Assembly: GCF_001570545.1 (NCBI RefSeq)
Contig: NZ_BBXD01000013.1
Coordinates: 248,001-312,000, forward strand
Reading direction: 5' to 3'
Source: Herbidospora mongoliensis
GTDB lineage: Bacteria > Actinomycetota > Actinomycetes > Streptosporangiales > Streptosporangiaceae
Length of the DNA stretch: 64,000 nt
The translations under genes were made by a program, and so were the position numbers. Below are positions 1-8,538 of this stretch, one piece after another (the first letter of the stretch is position 1; each line of letters opens with the position of its first letter). The notes below the pieces were generated by a model. That model was not told where the DNA came from, did not search any database, and saw only the letters and a program-made list of their open reading frames with translations.

Positions 1-1219
1 AGCCGTTCCAGTACTGGAGCTGGCACGACGCCGGCAGATCGATCCCCTGGTCGTCGTCGAACCAGTAGGCGGCGGTCTTACTGATGTTCTGCGCCGTCGG
101 CCAGCGGTATTCGACCCACTGGGTGCCCTGCTGGTTCCAGTTGCCGTAGACGCCGTGCGACCGGTCGGCCGAGTTCGTCGGCGCGAACCCGTCCTTGATC
201 GCGTTCAGCGTCTCCCACGAGGAGACGTAGGACGTGGAGGCGGTGGCACTCGAAGCCAGATTCGAGGACGTGCCGCCCGAGGTCTGGACGACCTTCTGCA
301 TCGTCCCGTCGGCATTGAAGTAGAGCTTGTCGAGCGTCACCGACCTGCGGAAATTGCCTCCGCCCGGCGCGGCGGCGTTGTGGTAGACCATGTACCACTG
401 GCCCTTGTACTCGATGATCGCCGGGTGGTTGGTCGTCGAGCTGACCATGTCGAGCACCACCCCGCGATGCGTCCAGGGACCGAGCGGGTTCGAGGCCGTC
501 GCGTAGCGGATGCAGGCGTACTCCGGGGAGGCGCAGCCGGAGTCATTGGCCGCGTAGGCCAGGTAGTAGGTGCCGTTGCGCTTGAACATCCACGGCGCCT
601 CCCAGAAGTTCGACACTCCGGACGGCGTGACGACCGAGCCTTGCAGAGAGGTCATGTTGCTGTTCAGTCGTGCCGCTCGGAGGCCGTAGTACGAACCCCA
701 GTACATGTAGACCTGGCCGTCGTCGTCGGTGAAGACGGTCGGGTCGATGTTGAGAGGGCTCGAATTGGTGGTGGAGTCGCTGATCAGCGGGCCGCCGATG
801 GCGTCGGTGAACGGGCCGGTCGGGCTGTTGCCGACGGCCACGCCGATGTTCATCCAGCCGGGGCCGTTGCCGTTGATGGAGACGTACCAGTAGTAGCGTC
901 CGTCGGCGCCGCGTTCGACCTCACCGGCCCAGGCGTCGAGGCTGGCCCAGGAGAAGTTCGAGATCGCCAGGCGCGCGCCCTGGTCGGTGAAGGTGGCCGC
1001 GTCGCTGGAGGAGTAGACGTGCCAGTCGCGCATGACGAAGTTCTGGCCGGTGGAAGTGGCCTCGTCATGGCCGGTGTAGAGGTAGAGCGTGTCGCCGACG
1101 ACGAGCGCGGCGGGGTCGGCGGTGTAGATCTGGGTGGTGATGGGGGCCGCCGCCTGGGCGGGGAGCGCGACGCCCAGCAACAGGAGCAGGGTCGTCGGAA
1201 TGGCTAATCGGCGTTTCAC
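1..1219 (-). CDS. Secreted GH43 glycoside hydrolase, C-terminus cut by window edge
   Basis: Extracellular arabinan- or xylan-active glycosidase of family GH43; the end lies outside the window. The GTG start at 1219 follows a GGAAGGAA ribosome site and opens a signal peptide (KRR, hydrophobic LLLLLGVAL, cleavage near AQA-AAP). The family's three acidic residues are visible: general base Asp in YTADPAALV (about residue 35), the pKa-modulating Asp in LNIDPTVF (about 159) and the general-acid Glu in NFWEAPWMF (about 207). After about residue 320 a second domain begins (ASTSYVSSWETL, QWVEYRW), resembling beta-sandwich modules appended to arabinan enzymes. The upstream palindrome and LacI gene suggest induction by an arabino-oligosaccharide. 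The exact substrate is not readable from sequence. Confidence 0.9.
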   Translation of the reverse strand, partial: MKRRLAIPTTLLLLLGVALPAQAAAPITTQIYTADPAALVVGDTLYLYTGHDEATSTGQNFVMRDWHVYSSSDAATFTDQGARLAISNFSWASLDAWAGEVERGADGRYYWYVSINGNGPGWMNIGVAVGNSPTGPFTDAIGGPLISDSTTNSSPLNIDPTVFTDDDGQVYMYWGSYYGLRAARLNSNMTSLQGSVVTPSGVSNFWEAPWMFKRNGTYYLAYAANDSGCASPEYACIRYATASNPLGPWTHRGVVLDMVSSTTNHPAIIEYKGQWYMVYHNAAAPGGGNFRRSVTLDKLYFNADGTMQKVVQTSGGTSSNLASSATASTSYVSSWETLNAIKDGFAPTNSADRSHGVYGNWNQQGTQWVEYRWPTAQNISKTAAYWFDDDQGIDLPASCQLQYWNG

Positions 1220-1238
1220 GGGAGCGGTTCCTTCCGAA

Positions 1239-1254
1239 ATGTTAGCGCTAACAT
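1239..1254. promoter_or_regulatory. LacI-family operator, perfect 16-bp palindrome
   Basis: ATGTTAGCGCTAACAT reads identically on both strands and has the central CG typical of LacI-family operators. It lies 20 bp upstream of the GH43 start and just past the end of the LacI gene, so it most likely governs GH43 transcription. That the neighbouring LacI protein binds it is inference. Confidence 0.75.
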
Positions 1255-1262
1255 TCATAGGA

Positions 1263-1281
1263 CACCGCCTGGGTGGCGGTG
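1263..1281. terminator. Small hairpin after the LacI gene
   Basis: CACCGCC and GGCGGTG form a perfect 7-bp stem around a 5-nt loop, directly past the LacI stop codon and before the GH43 operator. There is no U-tract, as is common in high-GC actinobacteria. Confidence 0.45.
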
Positions 1282-1287
1282 CGGGGC

Positions 1288-2277
1288 TCAGGTGGAGTCG
1301 CGGATGACGAGCTGCACCGGCATGCGGTGCACGCCGGGGGTCGCACGGCCGTCGATGGCCGCGAACAGGTGCTGTGCCGCGGTGCGGCCGAGCACTTCCA
1401 GGTTGGGGTCGATGGTGGTCAGCGGCGGCCGGCTCTCGGCGGCGAGCACCTCCCAGTTGTCGTAGCCCACGATGGCGATGTCTTCGGGGATGCGCCGCCC
1501 ACGTTCCCTGGCGGCCTCCACGAACCCGGCCGCGATCTGGTCGCTGCCGCAGAACACCGCGTCGACGTCGGGGTCGGCGTGCAGCACCATCGCGGCGGCC
1601 TGGCGGCCCCAGCGCTGTGACCACTGGCCCCAGAAGACCGGCCCCGGTTCCAGCCCCGCCTCGGCCAGCGCCGCGGCGGCCCCTTCGGCCCGTTCCTTCG
1701 CCGCCTGGTAGGTCGCCAGCCCGGTCACATGGGCGATCCTGCGGCGGCCGAGGGTCACCAGGTGCCTGATGGCGGTGGCCGACCCTTCGACGTCGTCGGG
1801 CACGAACGACACGTCCTCCGGATCGTCGGAGGGGCCGTAGGCGTACACGACGGGAACGCCCAGGTCACGACTGATCGACGGGCGCGGGTCGGTGCTCTCG
1901 CCCACCACGATGATGCCGTCCACCCGCCGGGCCAGTAACGTGCGGATGTAGTGCTGCTCGCGGATCGAGTCGCCCCGCGCGTCGCAGAGCAGCACGGCCA
2001 TCTCGCCGCCGCCGAAGGCGTCTTCCGCGCCCAGCATCACCGGGATGCCGAAACGGCCGACGCTGTCACTGGTCAGCAGGCCGACCGTGCGGGTGGGGCC
2101 GCCGAGCAGGCTGCGGGCCGCCGGATTGGGTTTGAACGCCAGCTGTTCGGCGGCCTCCAGGACGCGCTGCCGGGTCTCGGCGCGCACCTGGTCTTTGTTG
2201 TTGAGCGCCTTCGACGCGGTGGCGATCGACACGCCGGCCAGGTGAGCCACATCGCTGATCGTGGCGATACGTCGCAT
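1288..2277 (-). CDS. LacI-family transcriptional regulator
   Basis: Sugar-responsive repressor of 329 residues. The N-terminal HTH and hinge are canonical (ATISDVAHLAGVSIATASKA, then the KPNPAARSL hinge helix), followed by a periplasmic-binding-protein-like effector domain. The ATG at 2277 was chosen over an in-frame start 25 codons upstream because the HTH begins there and GGAAAAGG lies 7 nt before it. It sits between the GH43 gene it probably controls and the divergent importer. Location suggests an arabino-oligosaccharide inducer; the ligand is unproven. Confidence 0.93.
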   Translation of the reverse strand: MRRIATISDVAHLAGVSIATASKALNNKDQVRAETRQRVLEAAEQLAFKPNPAARSLLGGPTRTVGLLTSDSVGRFGIPVMLGAEDAFGGGEMAVLLCDARGDSIREQHYIRTLLARRVDGIIVVGESTDPRPSISRDLGVPVVYAYGPSDDPEDVSFVPDDVEGSATAIRHLVTLGRRRIAHVTGLATYQAAKERAEGAAAALAEAGLEPGPVFWGQWSQRWGRQAAAMVLHADPDVDAVFCGSDQIAAGFVEAARERGRRIPEDIAIVGYDNWEVLAAESRPPLTTIDPNLEVLGRTAAQHLFAAIDGRATPGVHRMPVQLVIRDST

Positions 2278-2278
2278 C

Positions 2279-2410
2279 GAAAGCCTTTTCCGTAGTGGGG
2301 TTCTAACGCCCGAAGGTAGCTGCGCATTTGTAACAGAGCAAGGGCTTCCCATGCCCCGGATCGGGGCGTATGTTGCGGCTACATTTCCGAAAACCTTTTC
2401 AGTTTTTCGG
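2279..2410. promoter_or_regulatory. Divergent LacI/importer promoter region with repeated operator-like sites
   Basis: The spacer between the LacI and binding-protein genes holds GAAAGCCTTTTC at 2279-2290 (overlapping the LacI ribosome site) and GAAAACCTTTTC at 2389-2400, identical at 11 of 12 positions. CCGAAAA at 2387 and TTTTTCGG at 2403 form a wider inverted repeat. A loose relative of the GH43 operator, ATGTTGCGGCTACAT, lies at about 2370-2384. Assignment as operators is inference from symmetry and placement. Confidence 0.4.
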
Positions 2411-2426
2411 TTGAGAGGAACCCCCC

Positions 2427-3707
2427 ATGCTCAAAAAACTGCCCGCGCTCGCCGTGGCCGCGCTCCTCGCAACATCCCTGGCCGCCTGCGGTGGCGGCGC
2501 TGAAGAGACCCCCGCCACCTCGCAGGAACCGGCCGCAGCCGGACCTACGACCGTCACCATGTGGACCCGTGCGGCTACGCAGGCGCAAAGTGAACGCCTG
2601 GTGAAGGCATACAACGCCTCGCACAAGAACCAGGTCAAGATGACCGTCATCCCGACGGACAACTACCAGCCGCGCATCGCCGCCGCGGCCGGGGCCAAGC
2701 AGCTGCCCGACATCTTCGCATCCGACGTGGTGTTCGTGCCGAACTACACCTCGCAGGGGCTGTTCGCCGACATCAGCGACCGCATCGCGGCACTGCCGTT
2801 CAAAGACTCGCTGGCCCCGTCGCACATGACGCTCGGCACCTACGAGGGCCGCCAGTACACGCTGCCGCACACCCTCGACCTCTCGGTCTGGTTCTGGAAC
2901 AAGGACCTCTACGAGAAGGCGGGGCTCGACCCCGAGAAGGGCCCGGCCTCGCTCAAGGAGTTCGCCGAGCAGGCCACGACCGTGCAGGAGAAGCTCGGCG
3001 CCGACGGAAAGGTCCACGGCACGTTCTTCGGCGGCAACTGCGGTGGATGTTACGTCTTCACGTTCTGGCCCTCGGTCTGGGCGGCCGGCGGCGAGGTCAT
3101 GAACGCCGACGGCACCGAGTCGGCGGTCGGCTCCTCCCCCATGACCGACGTCTTCTCGATCTACCGGGGCCTCTACGAGAACAAGGTCAGCGGCCCGACC
3201 ACGAAGGAGGAGCAGGGCCCGACCTGGACCGGCTTCTTCCCGAAGGGCGAGATCGGCGTCATGCCGATGCCGTCCACCACGCTCGGCTCGATGCCGGCCG
3301 AGATGAAGATCGGCGTCGCCCCCATCGCCGGCCCCGACGGCGGCGAGTCGACCTTCGTCGGCGGCGACTCCGTCGGCATCTCCTCGACCTCGACGAACGT
3401 CGACGCGGCGTGGGAGTTCCTGTCCTGGTCGGTCTCCGACGAGGCGCAGGTCGAGGTCATGGCCAAGAACAAGGACGTGCTCGCCCGGGTCGACCTGGCG
3501 AACAACAAGTACTCGGCCGAGGACCCGCGTGTGGTCCTGATCAACTCACTGGTCGGCAAGGGCCGGACGCCGTACGCGCTGAAGTTCGGTGAGACCTTCA
3601 ACGACCCGCAGGGGCCGTGGCTCCGCCTGGCCCGTGAGGCCGTGTTCGGCGACGTGGCGAAGGTGGCCGAGCTGAACGAGACCATCAACCAGTCGCTGAC
3701 TCAGTGA
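2427..3707 (+). CDS. ABC sugar importer, lipoprotein solute-binding protein
   Basis: Extracellular solute-binding protein family 1, 426 residues, presenting sugar to the two permeases that follow. It has a lipoprotein signal (KK, hydrophobic stretch, lipobox SLAAC) so it is anchored outside the membrane, then a linker rich in Ala, Pro and Thr. The fold is recognisable from TVTMWTRAAT at the start of the mature domain and IGVMPMPSTT later. GAGAGGAA precedes the ATG. Its stop overlaps the next start (GTGA). The linked GH43 and GH127 genes suggest arabino-oligosaccharides as ligand. Confidence 0.93.
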   Translation: MLKKLPALAVAALLATSLAACGGGAEETPATSQEPAAAGPTTVTMWTRAATQAQSERLVKAYNASHKNQVKMTVIPTDNYQPRIAAAAGAKQLPDIFASDVVFVPNYTSQGLFADISDRIAALPFKDSLAPSHMTLGTYEGRQYTLPHTLDLSVWFWNKDLYEKAGLDPEKGPASLKEFAEQATTVQEKLGADGKVHGTFFGGNCGGCYVFTFWPSVWAAGGEVMNADGTESAVGSSPMTDVFSIYRGLYENKVSGPTTKEEQGPTWTGFFPKGEIGVMPMPSTTLGSMPAEMKIGVAPIAGPDGGESTFVGGDSVGISSTSTNVDAAWEFLSWSVSDEAQVEVMAKNKDVLARVDLANNKYSAEDPRVVLINSLVGKGRTPYALKFGETFNDPQGPWLRLAREAVFGDVAKVAELNETINQSLTQ

Positions 3708-4579
3708 CAGTGGAGCCCACGACCGCTCCCCGGCCGGCGCGCCGTCGCGCGCCGGCCGGTTGGGCGTATGCCGCCCCCACGGCGCTCATCGTGCTGGTGC
3801 TGTTCATCGCGCCGCTGGTGCTCGTCGTGTTCATGTCGCTGAACAAGTGGCCGCTGCTGGGCGCGGCCAAGCTGAACTTCCCGGCCAACTACACGAAGAT
3901 CCCCGGCGACCCGCTGTTCCTCGACTCGGTGCTGTTCACCCTGAAGTACACGGTGATCATCACCATCCTGCTGTCGGCGGTGGCGCTGGGTCTCGCGCTG
4001 CTGGTGCAGGACCGCCGCCGCGGGGTCGGCTTCTTCCGGGCCGCGTTCTTCCTGCCCGGCGCGGTCGGGTTCGCCGCGGCCGGGCTGGTGTTCTACGGCA
4101 TGCTCAACAACGACTTCGGGCCGTTCGGGTTCCTCGGGGTGAACTGGATCGGCTCCCCGAACATGGCGCTGACCTCGACGATCATCCTGGTGCTCTGGAG
4201 GTTCGCCGGGTTCAACATGCTGATCCTGCTGACCGGCCTCCAGGCCATTCCGGTCGAGGTGTACGAGGCCGCGCGGGCCGACGGCGCCAACCGCTGGCAG
4301 ATCTTCCGGCGGATCACCCTGCCGCTGCTGCGGCCGACGATCGCGCTGATGCTGATCCTGTCGATCACGGGGTCGCTGCTGGCGTTCGACCAGTTCTTCA
4401 TCTTCACCAACGGCGGCCCGGACAACAGCACGGTGTCGATGGTGATGGTGGTCTACCGCAACGCCTTCTTCCGCTTCGACCTGGGCGGCGCGGCGGCGCT
4501 CTCGATGGTGCTGCTGGTTGTGCTGGTCGCGCTGAACGCCGTACAGATGCGGATTCTGAGAGGGGCGACGACCAAGTGA
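3704..4579 (+). CDS. ABC sugar permease, MalF/UgpA type
   Basis: Inner-membrane subunit of the importer, 291 residues with six predicted membrane segments. The EAA loop that docks the ATPase is clear: EAARADGANRWQIFRRITLP at about residues 188-207. The GTG start overlaps the upstream stop. No ATP-binding subunit is encoded in the window. In actinobacteria such importers commonly borrow a shared MsiK-type ATPase encoded elsewhere, which is the likely case here. Confidence 0.93.
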   Translation: MTVEPTTAPRPARRRAPAGWAYAAPTALIVLVLFIAPLVLVVFMSLNKWPLLGAAKLNFPANYTKIPGDPLFLDSVLFTLKYTVIITILLSAVALGLALLVQDRRRGVGFFRAAFFLPGAVGFAAAGLVFYGMLNNDFGPFGFLGVNWIGSPNMALTSTIILVLWRFAGFNMLILLTGLQAIPVEVYEAARADGANRWQIFRRITLPLLRPTIALMLILSITGSLLAFDQFFIFTNGGPDNSTVSMVMVVYRNAFFRFDLGGAAALSMVLLVVLVALNAVQMRILRGATTK

Positions 4580-5355
4580 AGTACTACTCCCCACGGCTCG
4601 CGCTCTCCGTGATCTTCCTGTTTCCGCTGATCTGGAGCGGGTGGGCGTCCGTGCAGGGGCCTGACGGGCTGACGACGGCCAACTACCGGAGCATCGTCGG
4701 GTTCGGTGAAGGGCTGGGCACCTACGTCACCAACAGCCTGACCTTGTCCGGCATGACCGTCATCGGCACCGTGCTGGTGGCCACGCTCGGCGGCTACGCG
4801 TTCGCCCGGTTCAGCTTTCCGGGCAAGAACCTGCTGTTCCTGGCGGCGCTGGCGATTCTGATGGTCCCGTACGCGACCATTCTCATCCCCCTCTACGTGC
4901 TGCTCGACTATGTCGGGCTGCAGAACTCGCTGCTCGGGCTCTCGCTCGTGTTCGTGATGTTCCAGTTGCCGTTCGCGCTGTACATGATGCGCAACTCGTT
5001 CGAGGCGATCCCGCGTGAGATCGAGGAGTCGGCGCTCGTCGACGGCGCGGGGTCGCTGCGGGTGCTGCTGTCGGTGCTGCTGCCCGCCGTGCGGCCCGGC
5101 CTGGTGACCGTCGGGCTGTTCGCGTTCCTGGCCTCGTGGAACGACTTCTTCGCGCCGTTGATCCTGCTCAGCGACGGCGCGAGTTTCCCGCTGCCGGTGG
5201 CGGTGGTGAGCATGACGCAGCGCACCTTCGGCGCGATCGACTACGGCGTGCTGCAGGCGGGCGTCATGGTCATGGCGATTCCGTGTCTGATCCTGTTCCT
5301 CGTTCTCCAGCGCTACTACGTGCGCGGATTCATGTCTGGAGCCTTGCGTGGATAG
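4576..5355 (+). CDS. ABC sugar permease, MalG/UgpE type
   Basis: Second permease of the importer, 259 residues. The GTG at 4576 overlaps the previous stop by GTGA; the same frame stays open far upstream but that part is a shadow of the first permease. The EAA loop reads EIEESALVDGAGSLRVLLSV. The N-terminus starts almost directly in the first membrane helix (VKYYSPRLALSVIFLFPLIW), slightly short for the family. Its stop overlaps the GH127 start, so the sugar-cleaving enzyme is translated from the same message. Confidence 0.92.
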   Translation: MKYYSPRLALSVIFLFPLIWSGWASVQGPDGLTTANYRSIVGFGEGLGTYVTNSLTLSGMTVIGTVLVATLGGYAFARFSFPGKNLLFLAALAILMVPYATILIPLYVLLDYVGLQNSLLGLSLVFVMFQLPFALYMMRNSFEAIPREIEESALVDGAGSLRVLLSVLLPAVRPGLVTVGLFAFLASWNDFFAPLILLSDGASFPLPVAVVSMTQRTFGAIDYGVLQAGVMVMAIPCLILFLVLQRYYVRGFMSGALRG

Positions 5356-7084
5356 TCCTGTCGTGCCATCGGGTGGCGTGCTGACCCCTTTGGGGATCTC
5401 TTCGGTACGACTTCACGACGGCTTCTGGGGCTCATTCCCCACCGAGACGATCATCGACCACTGTCACGAGTGGATCGACCGGGTCGGCTGGGTGGCCAAC
5501 TTCACCGGCGCCCCGCGCCGGGGCCGGGAGTTCAGCGACTCCGAGGTCTACAAGCTGATGGAGGCGATGGCCTGGACCGGCGACCCGCGCCTCGACGAGC
5601 TGACCTCGGTGCTCGCCCACGCCCAGGAGGCCGACGGCTATCTGAACACGAAGTGGGGCCAGGCCCGCTACAGCGACCTGGAGTGGGGTCATGAGCTCTA
5701 CTGCTACGGCCACCTGATCCAGGCCGGTGTGGCCCAGGCCCGCACGGCCGGCGGCGGTGAACTCCTCGAAGTGGCGAAGCGCGCCGCCGACCACGTCTGC
5801 CACGTGTTCATGAACGGCCGGGGCGTCTGCGGCCACGCCGAGATCGAGATGGCTCTGATCGAGCTCTACCGGGTGACCAGGACCGAGCGCTACCTGGAGA
5901 TGGCCCGCCGCTTCATCGACCGCCGGGGCGCCCCGGCCCTGGCCGACATCGAGTTCGGCCGGGCCTACTTCCAGGACGACGTGCCGTTCAGGAAGGCCGA
6001 CGTCTTCCGCGGCCACGCGGTCAGAATGCTCTACCTGACCAGCGCGGTCGTCGACCTGGCCGTGGAGACGAACGACCGCGACCTGCTCGACCTGGTCGAA
6101 CGCCAGTGGGAACGCACCGTCGCCCGCCGCACCCACCTGACCGGCGGCATGGGCTCCCGGCACAGCGGCGAGTCGTTCGGCGAGGACTGGGAACTGCCCC
6201 CCGACCGGGCCTACAACGAGACGTGCGCCGGGGTGGCGTCGTTCATGCTGTCGCACCGCCTCCTGCTGGCCACCGGCAACCGCCGCTACGCCGACGTCGC
6301 GGAGCGCACCTTCTACAACGTCATCGCCGCCGGTCCCGCCCTCGACGGCCAGTCGTTCTTCTACACCAACCCCCTCCAGGTCAGGGTCGCCGGCGAGACC
6401 GTCACGGGCGTCAGCCCCCGCGCCGACGGCGGCCTTCGGGCACCCTGGCGCGCGGTCTCCTGCTGCCCGACGAACCTGGCCCGCACCTTCGCCGCCCTGC
6501 CCGCCTATGTCGCCACCAGCAACGACGCCGGAGTGCAGATCCAGCACCTGACCCCGGCCCGCATCGAGCACGACGGCTTCGTCGTCGAGGTCTCCACCGA
6601 CGTGCCGTGGTCGGGCGCCGCGACCCTGCGCGTGGTCGAGGCCCCCGACCGGCTGCGGGTCCTGTCGCTGCGCCTCCCGCTGTGGGCGGGCGGCGGCACG
6701 GCCGAGTGGTCCCGCGTCTGGGCACCCGGTGAAGAGGTATCGGTCGACCTGCGGATGCCCCCGCGCTTCGTCGAGCCCGACCCCCGCATCGACGCGCTGC
6801 GCGGCTGCGTGGCGGTAGAACGCGGCCCCCTCGTCTACTGCGCCGAGTCTCCGGGCGACCAGCCGCCGCTGTCCCGGATCACCGTCGACACCTCGCAGCC
6901 GCCTGCGGTGACCGACGACGGCCTGGAGGTCGCGGCCACGTTGACGCAGATCGAGGACCAGCCGTGGCCGTACGGCCGGCCCGTCGAAGACGAGGGCGAA
7001 CCGCTCCGCCTGCGGCTGCGGCCCTACTACCAGTGGGGCAACCACGGCCCGGCGACCATGAGGGTGTGGTTGCCCAAAAGGTGA
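5348..7084 (+). CDS. GH127 beta-L-arabinofuranosidase, cytoplasmic
   Basis: Intracellular glycosidase of 578 residues (former DUF1680) that removes beta-L-arabinofuranose from imported oligosaccharides. No signal peptide. The family's zinc/thiolate centre is intact: YNETCAG supplies a Glu and Cys ligand, VSCCPTN the tandem Cys pair including the nucleophile, and GESFGEDW carries the expected acid/base Glu. The GTG start lies inside the last codons of the second permease (8-bp overlap), making import and hydrolysis one operon. It converges on the MHS transporter gene with 5 bp between the stops. Confidence 0.92.
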   Translation: MDSPVVPSGGVLTPLGISSVRLHDGFWGSFPTETIIDHCHEWIDRVGWVANFTGAPRRGREFSDSEVYKLMEAMAWTGDPRLDELTSVLAHAQEADGYLNTKWGQARYSDLEWGHELYCYGHLIQAGVAQARTAGGGELLEVAKRAADHVCHVFMNGRGVCGHAEIEMALIELYRVTRTERYLEMARRFIDRRGAPALADIEFGRAYFQDDVPFRKADVFRGHAVRMLYLTSAVVDLAVETNDRDLLDLVERQWERTVARRTHLTGGMGSRHSGESFGEDWELPPDRAYNETCAGVASFMLSHRLLLATGNRRYADVAERTFYNVIAAGPALDGQSFFYTNPLQVRVAGETVTGVSPRADGGLRAPWRAVSCCPTNLARTFAALPAYVATSNDAGVQIQHLTPARIEHDGFVVEVSTDVPWSGAATLRVVEAPDRLRVLSLRLPLWAGGGTAEWSRVWAPGEEVSVDLRMPPRFVEPDPRIDALRGCVAVERGPLVYCAESPGDQPPLSRITVDTSQPPAVTDDGLEVAATLTQIEDQPWPYGRPVEDEGEPLRLRLRPYYQWGNHGPATMRVWLPKR

Positions 7085-7089
7085 ACCCG

Positions 7090-8418
7090 TCAGACGCCGA
7101 CGGCCGCGTCCTTCCTGCCGAGGTCGGCCGTCGGGATCTGGTAGGTCTCCTTCGCGGTCAGCACCGAGATCACGCTGATCGCGCAGAGCACCGCGGTGAA
7201 GATGCCCACGCCGACCCAGCCCTGCAGGCCGAGCCAGCCGTCGTCGGTCATGATCCCGGCCGCCGACGCGACCGCGAAGCCGGCCACCGCGAAGCCGATC
7301 TGGGTGCCGATGGCCATGCCCGACAGGCGGACGCGGGTGGTGAACATCTCGCCGTACAGCGCGGGCCAGATGCCGTTGGACGCCGAGTAGACCACCCCGA
7401 AGCAGACGCAGCCCACCAGGAAGATGAGCGGGTAGTTGCCCGAGTTGATCGAGGCCAGATAGGCGAAGATCATGATGGGGCTGCCGATCGCGCCGATCAG
7501 GAACACCGGGCGGCGTCCGATGCGGTCGGACAACCGGGCCCACAACGGGATGGCGCCCAGCGCGACGACGTTGGCCAGCACGCCGACCCACAGCATGACC
7601 GAGCGGTCGAGGCCGATCTCGTCACTGGTCGCGTAGTTGAGCGCCCACACGGTGAAGATGGTGCTGACCGTCGCGATCAGCGCGGCCCCGATGACCCGCA
7701 GCACGTCGATCCAGTGGGTGCGGAACAGTTCGGCCAGCGGCATCTTCGGCACGGAACCGTCGGCGACCTGCGCCTGGAAGGCCGGGGTCTCACTGAGGTG
7801 GCGGCGGATGAGGTAGCCGGCGACGGCCACGATCACGCTGCACCAGAACGGCACCCGCCAGCCCCACGACAGCAGCTGGTCCTCGGGTAAGGCCGCCACG
7901 GGGATGAAGACGAGGGTCGCGAGGATCTGCCCGAACTGGGTGCCGTTCAGGGTGAAGCTGGTGAAATAGCCGCGCCGGCCTTCCGGGGCGTGTTCCAGCG
8001 TCATCGAGTTGGCGCTGGCCTGTTCGCCCGCCGCCGACAGTCCCTGCAGGACGCGCAGCACGACCAGCAGCACGGGCGCGAGGCCGCCGATCTGCTCCCG
8101 CGTCGGCAGGCAGCCGATGAGGAACGTCGCCACACCCATCAGGACCAGGGTGAAGACCATGATGCGGCGACGGCCGAAGCGGTCGCCGATGTGGCCGAGG
8201 ATCAGGGCGCCGACCGGACGGGCGGCGTAGGCGACGCCGAAGGAGGCCAGCGACTGCAGGGTCGCGGTCGCCGGATCGGAGGCGTCGAAGAAGACCTTGG
8301 AGAAGATGAGCGCGGCGGCGGCGCCGTAGATGAAGAAGTCGTAGTACTCCAGGGCGCTGCCGATCCATGCGGCGACGGCGGCGCGGCGGGGGGTGGCCTC
8401 GCGTCTGTCCTCGGTCAT
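7090..8418 (-). CDS. MHS-family MFS transporter, probably shikimate/quinate uptake
   Basis: Twelve-helix major facilitator of the metabolite:H+ symporter type, 442 residues from the ATG at 8418. An in-frame start 14 codons earlier lies inside the operator-like region and is less likely. Signature motifs include SALEYYDFFIYG in helix 1 and GHIGDRFGRRRIM in the loop between helices 2 and 3. It is divergent from the dehydroshikimate dehydratase gene and shares its operator sequence, so the cargo is probably shikimate, quinate or a related acid. Confidence 0.88.
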   Translation of the reverse strand: MTEDRREATPRRAAVAAWIGSALEYYDFFIYGAAAALIFSKVFFDASDPATATLQSLASFGVAYAARPVGALILGHIGDRFGRRRIMVFTLVLMGVATFLIGCLPTREQIGGLAPVLLVVLRVLQGLSAAGEQASANSMTLEHAPEGRRGYFTSFTLNGTQFGQILATLVFIPVAALPEDQLLSWGWRVPFWCSVIVAVAGYLIRRHLSETPAFQAQVADGSVPKMPLAELFRTHWIDVLRVIGAALIATVSTIFTVWALNYATSDEIGLDRSVMLWVGVLANVVALGAIPLWARLSDRIGRRPVFLIGAIGSPIMIFAYLASINSGNYPLIFLVGCVCFGVVYSASNGIWPALYGEMFTTRVRLSGMAIGTQIGFAVAGFAVASAAGIMTDDGWLGLQGWVGVGIFTAVLCAISVISVLTAKETYQIPTADLGRKDAAVGV

Positions 8419-8429
8419 GAAGCCTGTCC

Positions 8430-8450
8430 TAACTGGATAGTTCATAACAT
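8430..8450. promoter_or_regulatory. Shared operator copy 1 (transporter promoter)
   Basis: The core TAACTGGATAGTTCATA lies 11 bp before the transporter start. AACT and AGTT form an inverted repeat with a 4-bp spacer. The same arrangement recurs at 8504 and 10837, always 10 to 14 bp before a start codon of this gene set. The TetR protein encoded at 10153 is the likely binder. Confidence 0.65.
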
Positions 8451-8503
8451 GGTGCCGCAATGCTGCGTTCGCACCATCGGCGTGTCAAGATGATGAAGTC
8501 AAA

Positions 8504-8524
8504 TAACTCACTAGTTCGTACATT
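8504..8524. promoter_or_regulatory. Shared operator copy 2 (dehydratase-TetR promoter)
   Basis: The core TAACTCACTAGTTCGTA lies 14 bp before the dehydratase start. It shares the TAAC...TAGTTC frame with copies 1 and 3, and 13 consecutive bases (CTAGTTCGTACAT) with copy 3. Confidence 0.7.
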
Positions 8525-8538
8525 GCGAGTGAGGGCCT

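Noticed and set aside
3760-4575. Long N-terminal extension of the second sugar permease
   Set aside because: The frame is open but encodes low-complexity sequence antiparallel in character to permease 1; GTGA coupling at 4576 gives a normal start.
5432-7591. 719-codon open frame on the minus strand opposite GH127
   Set aside because: Arg/Gly/His/Val-rich low-complexity translation, no family features; a shadow of the GC-biased GH127 and transporter genes.
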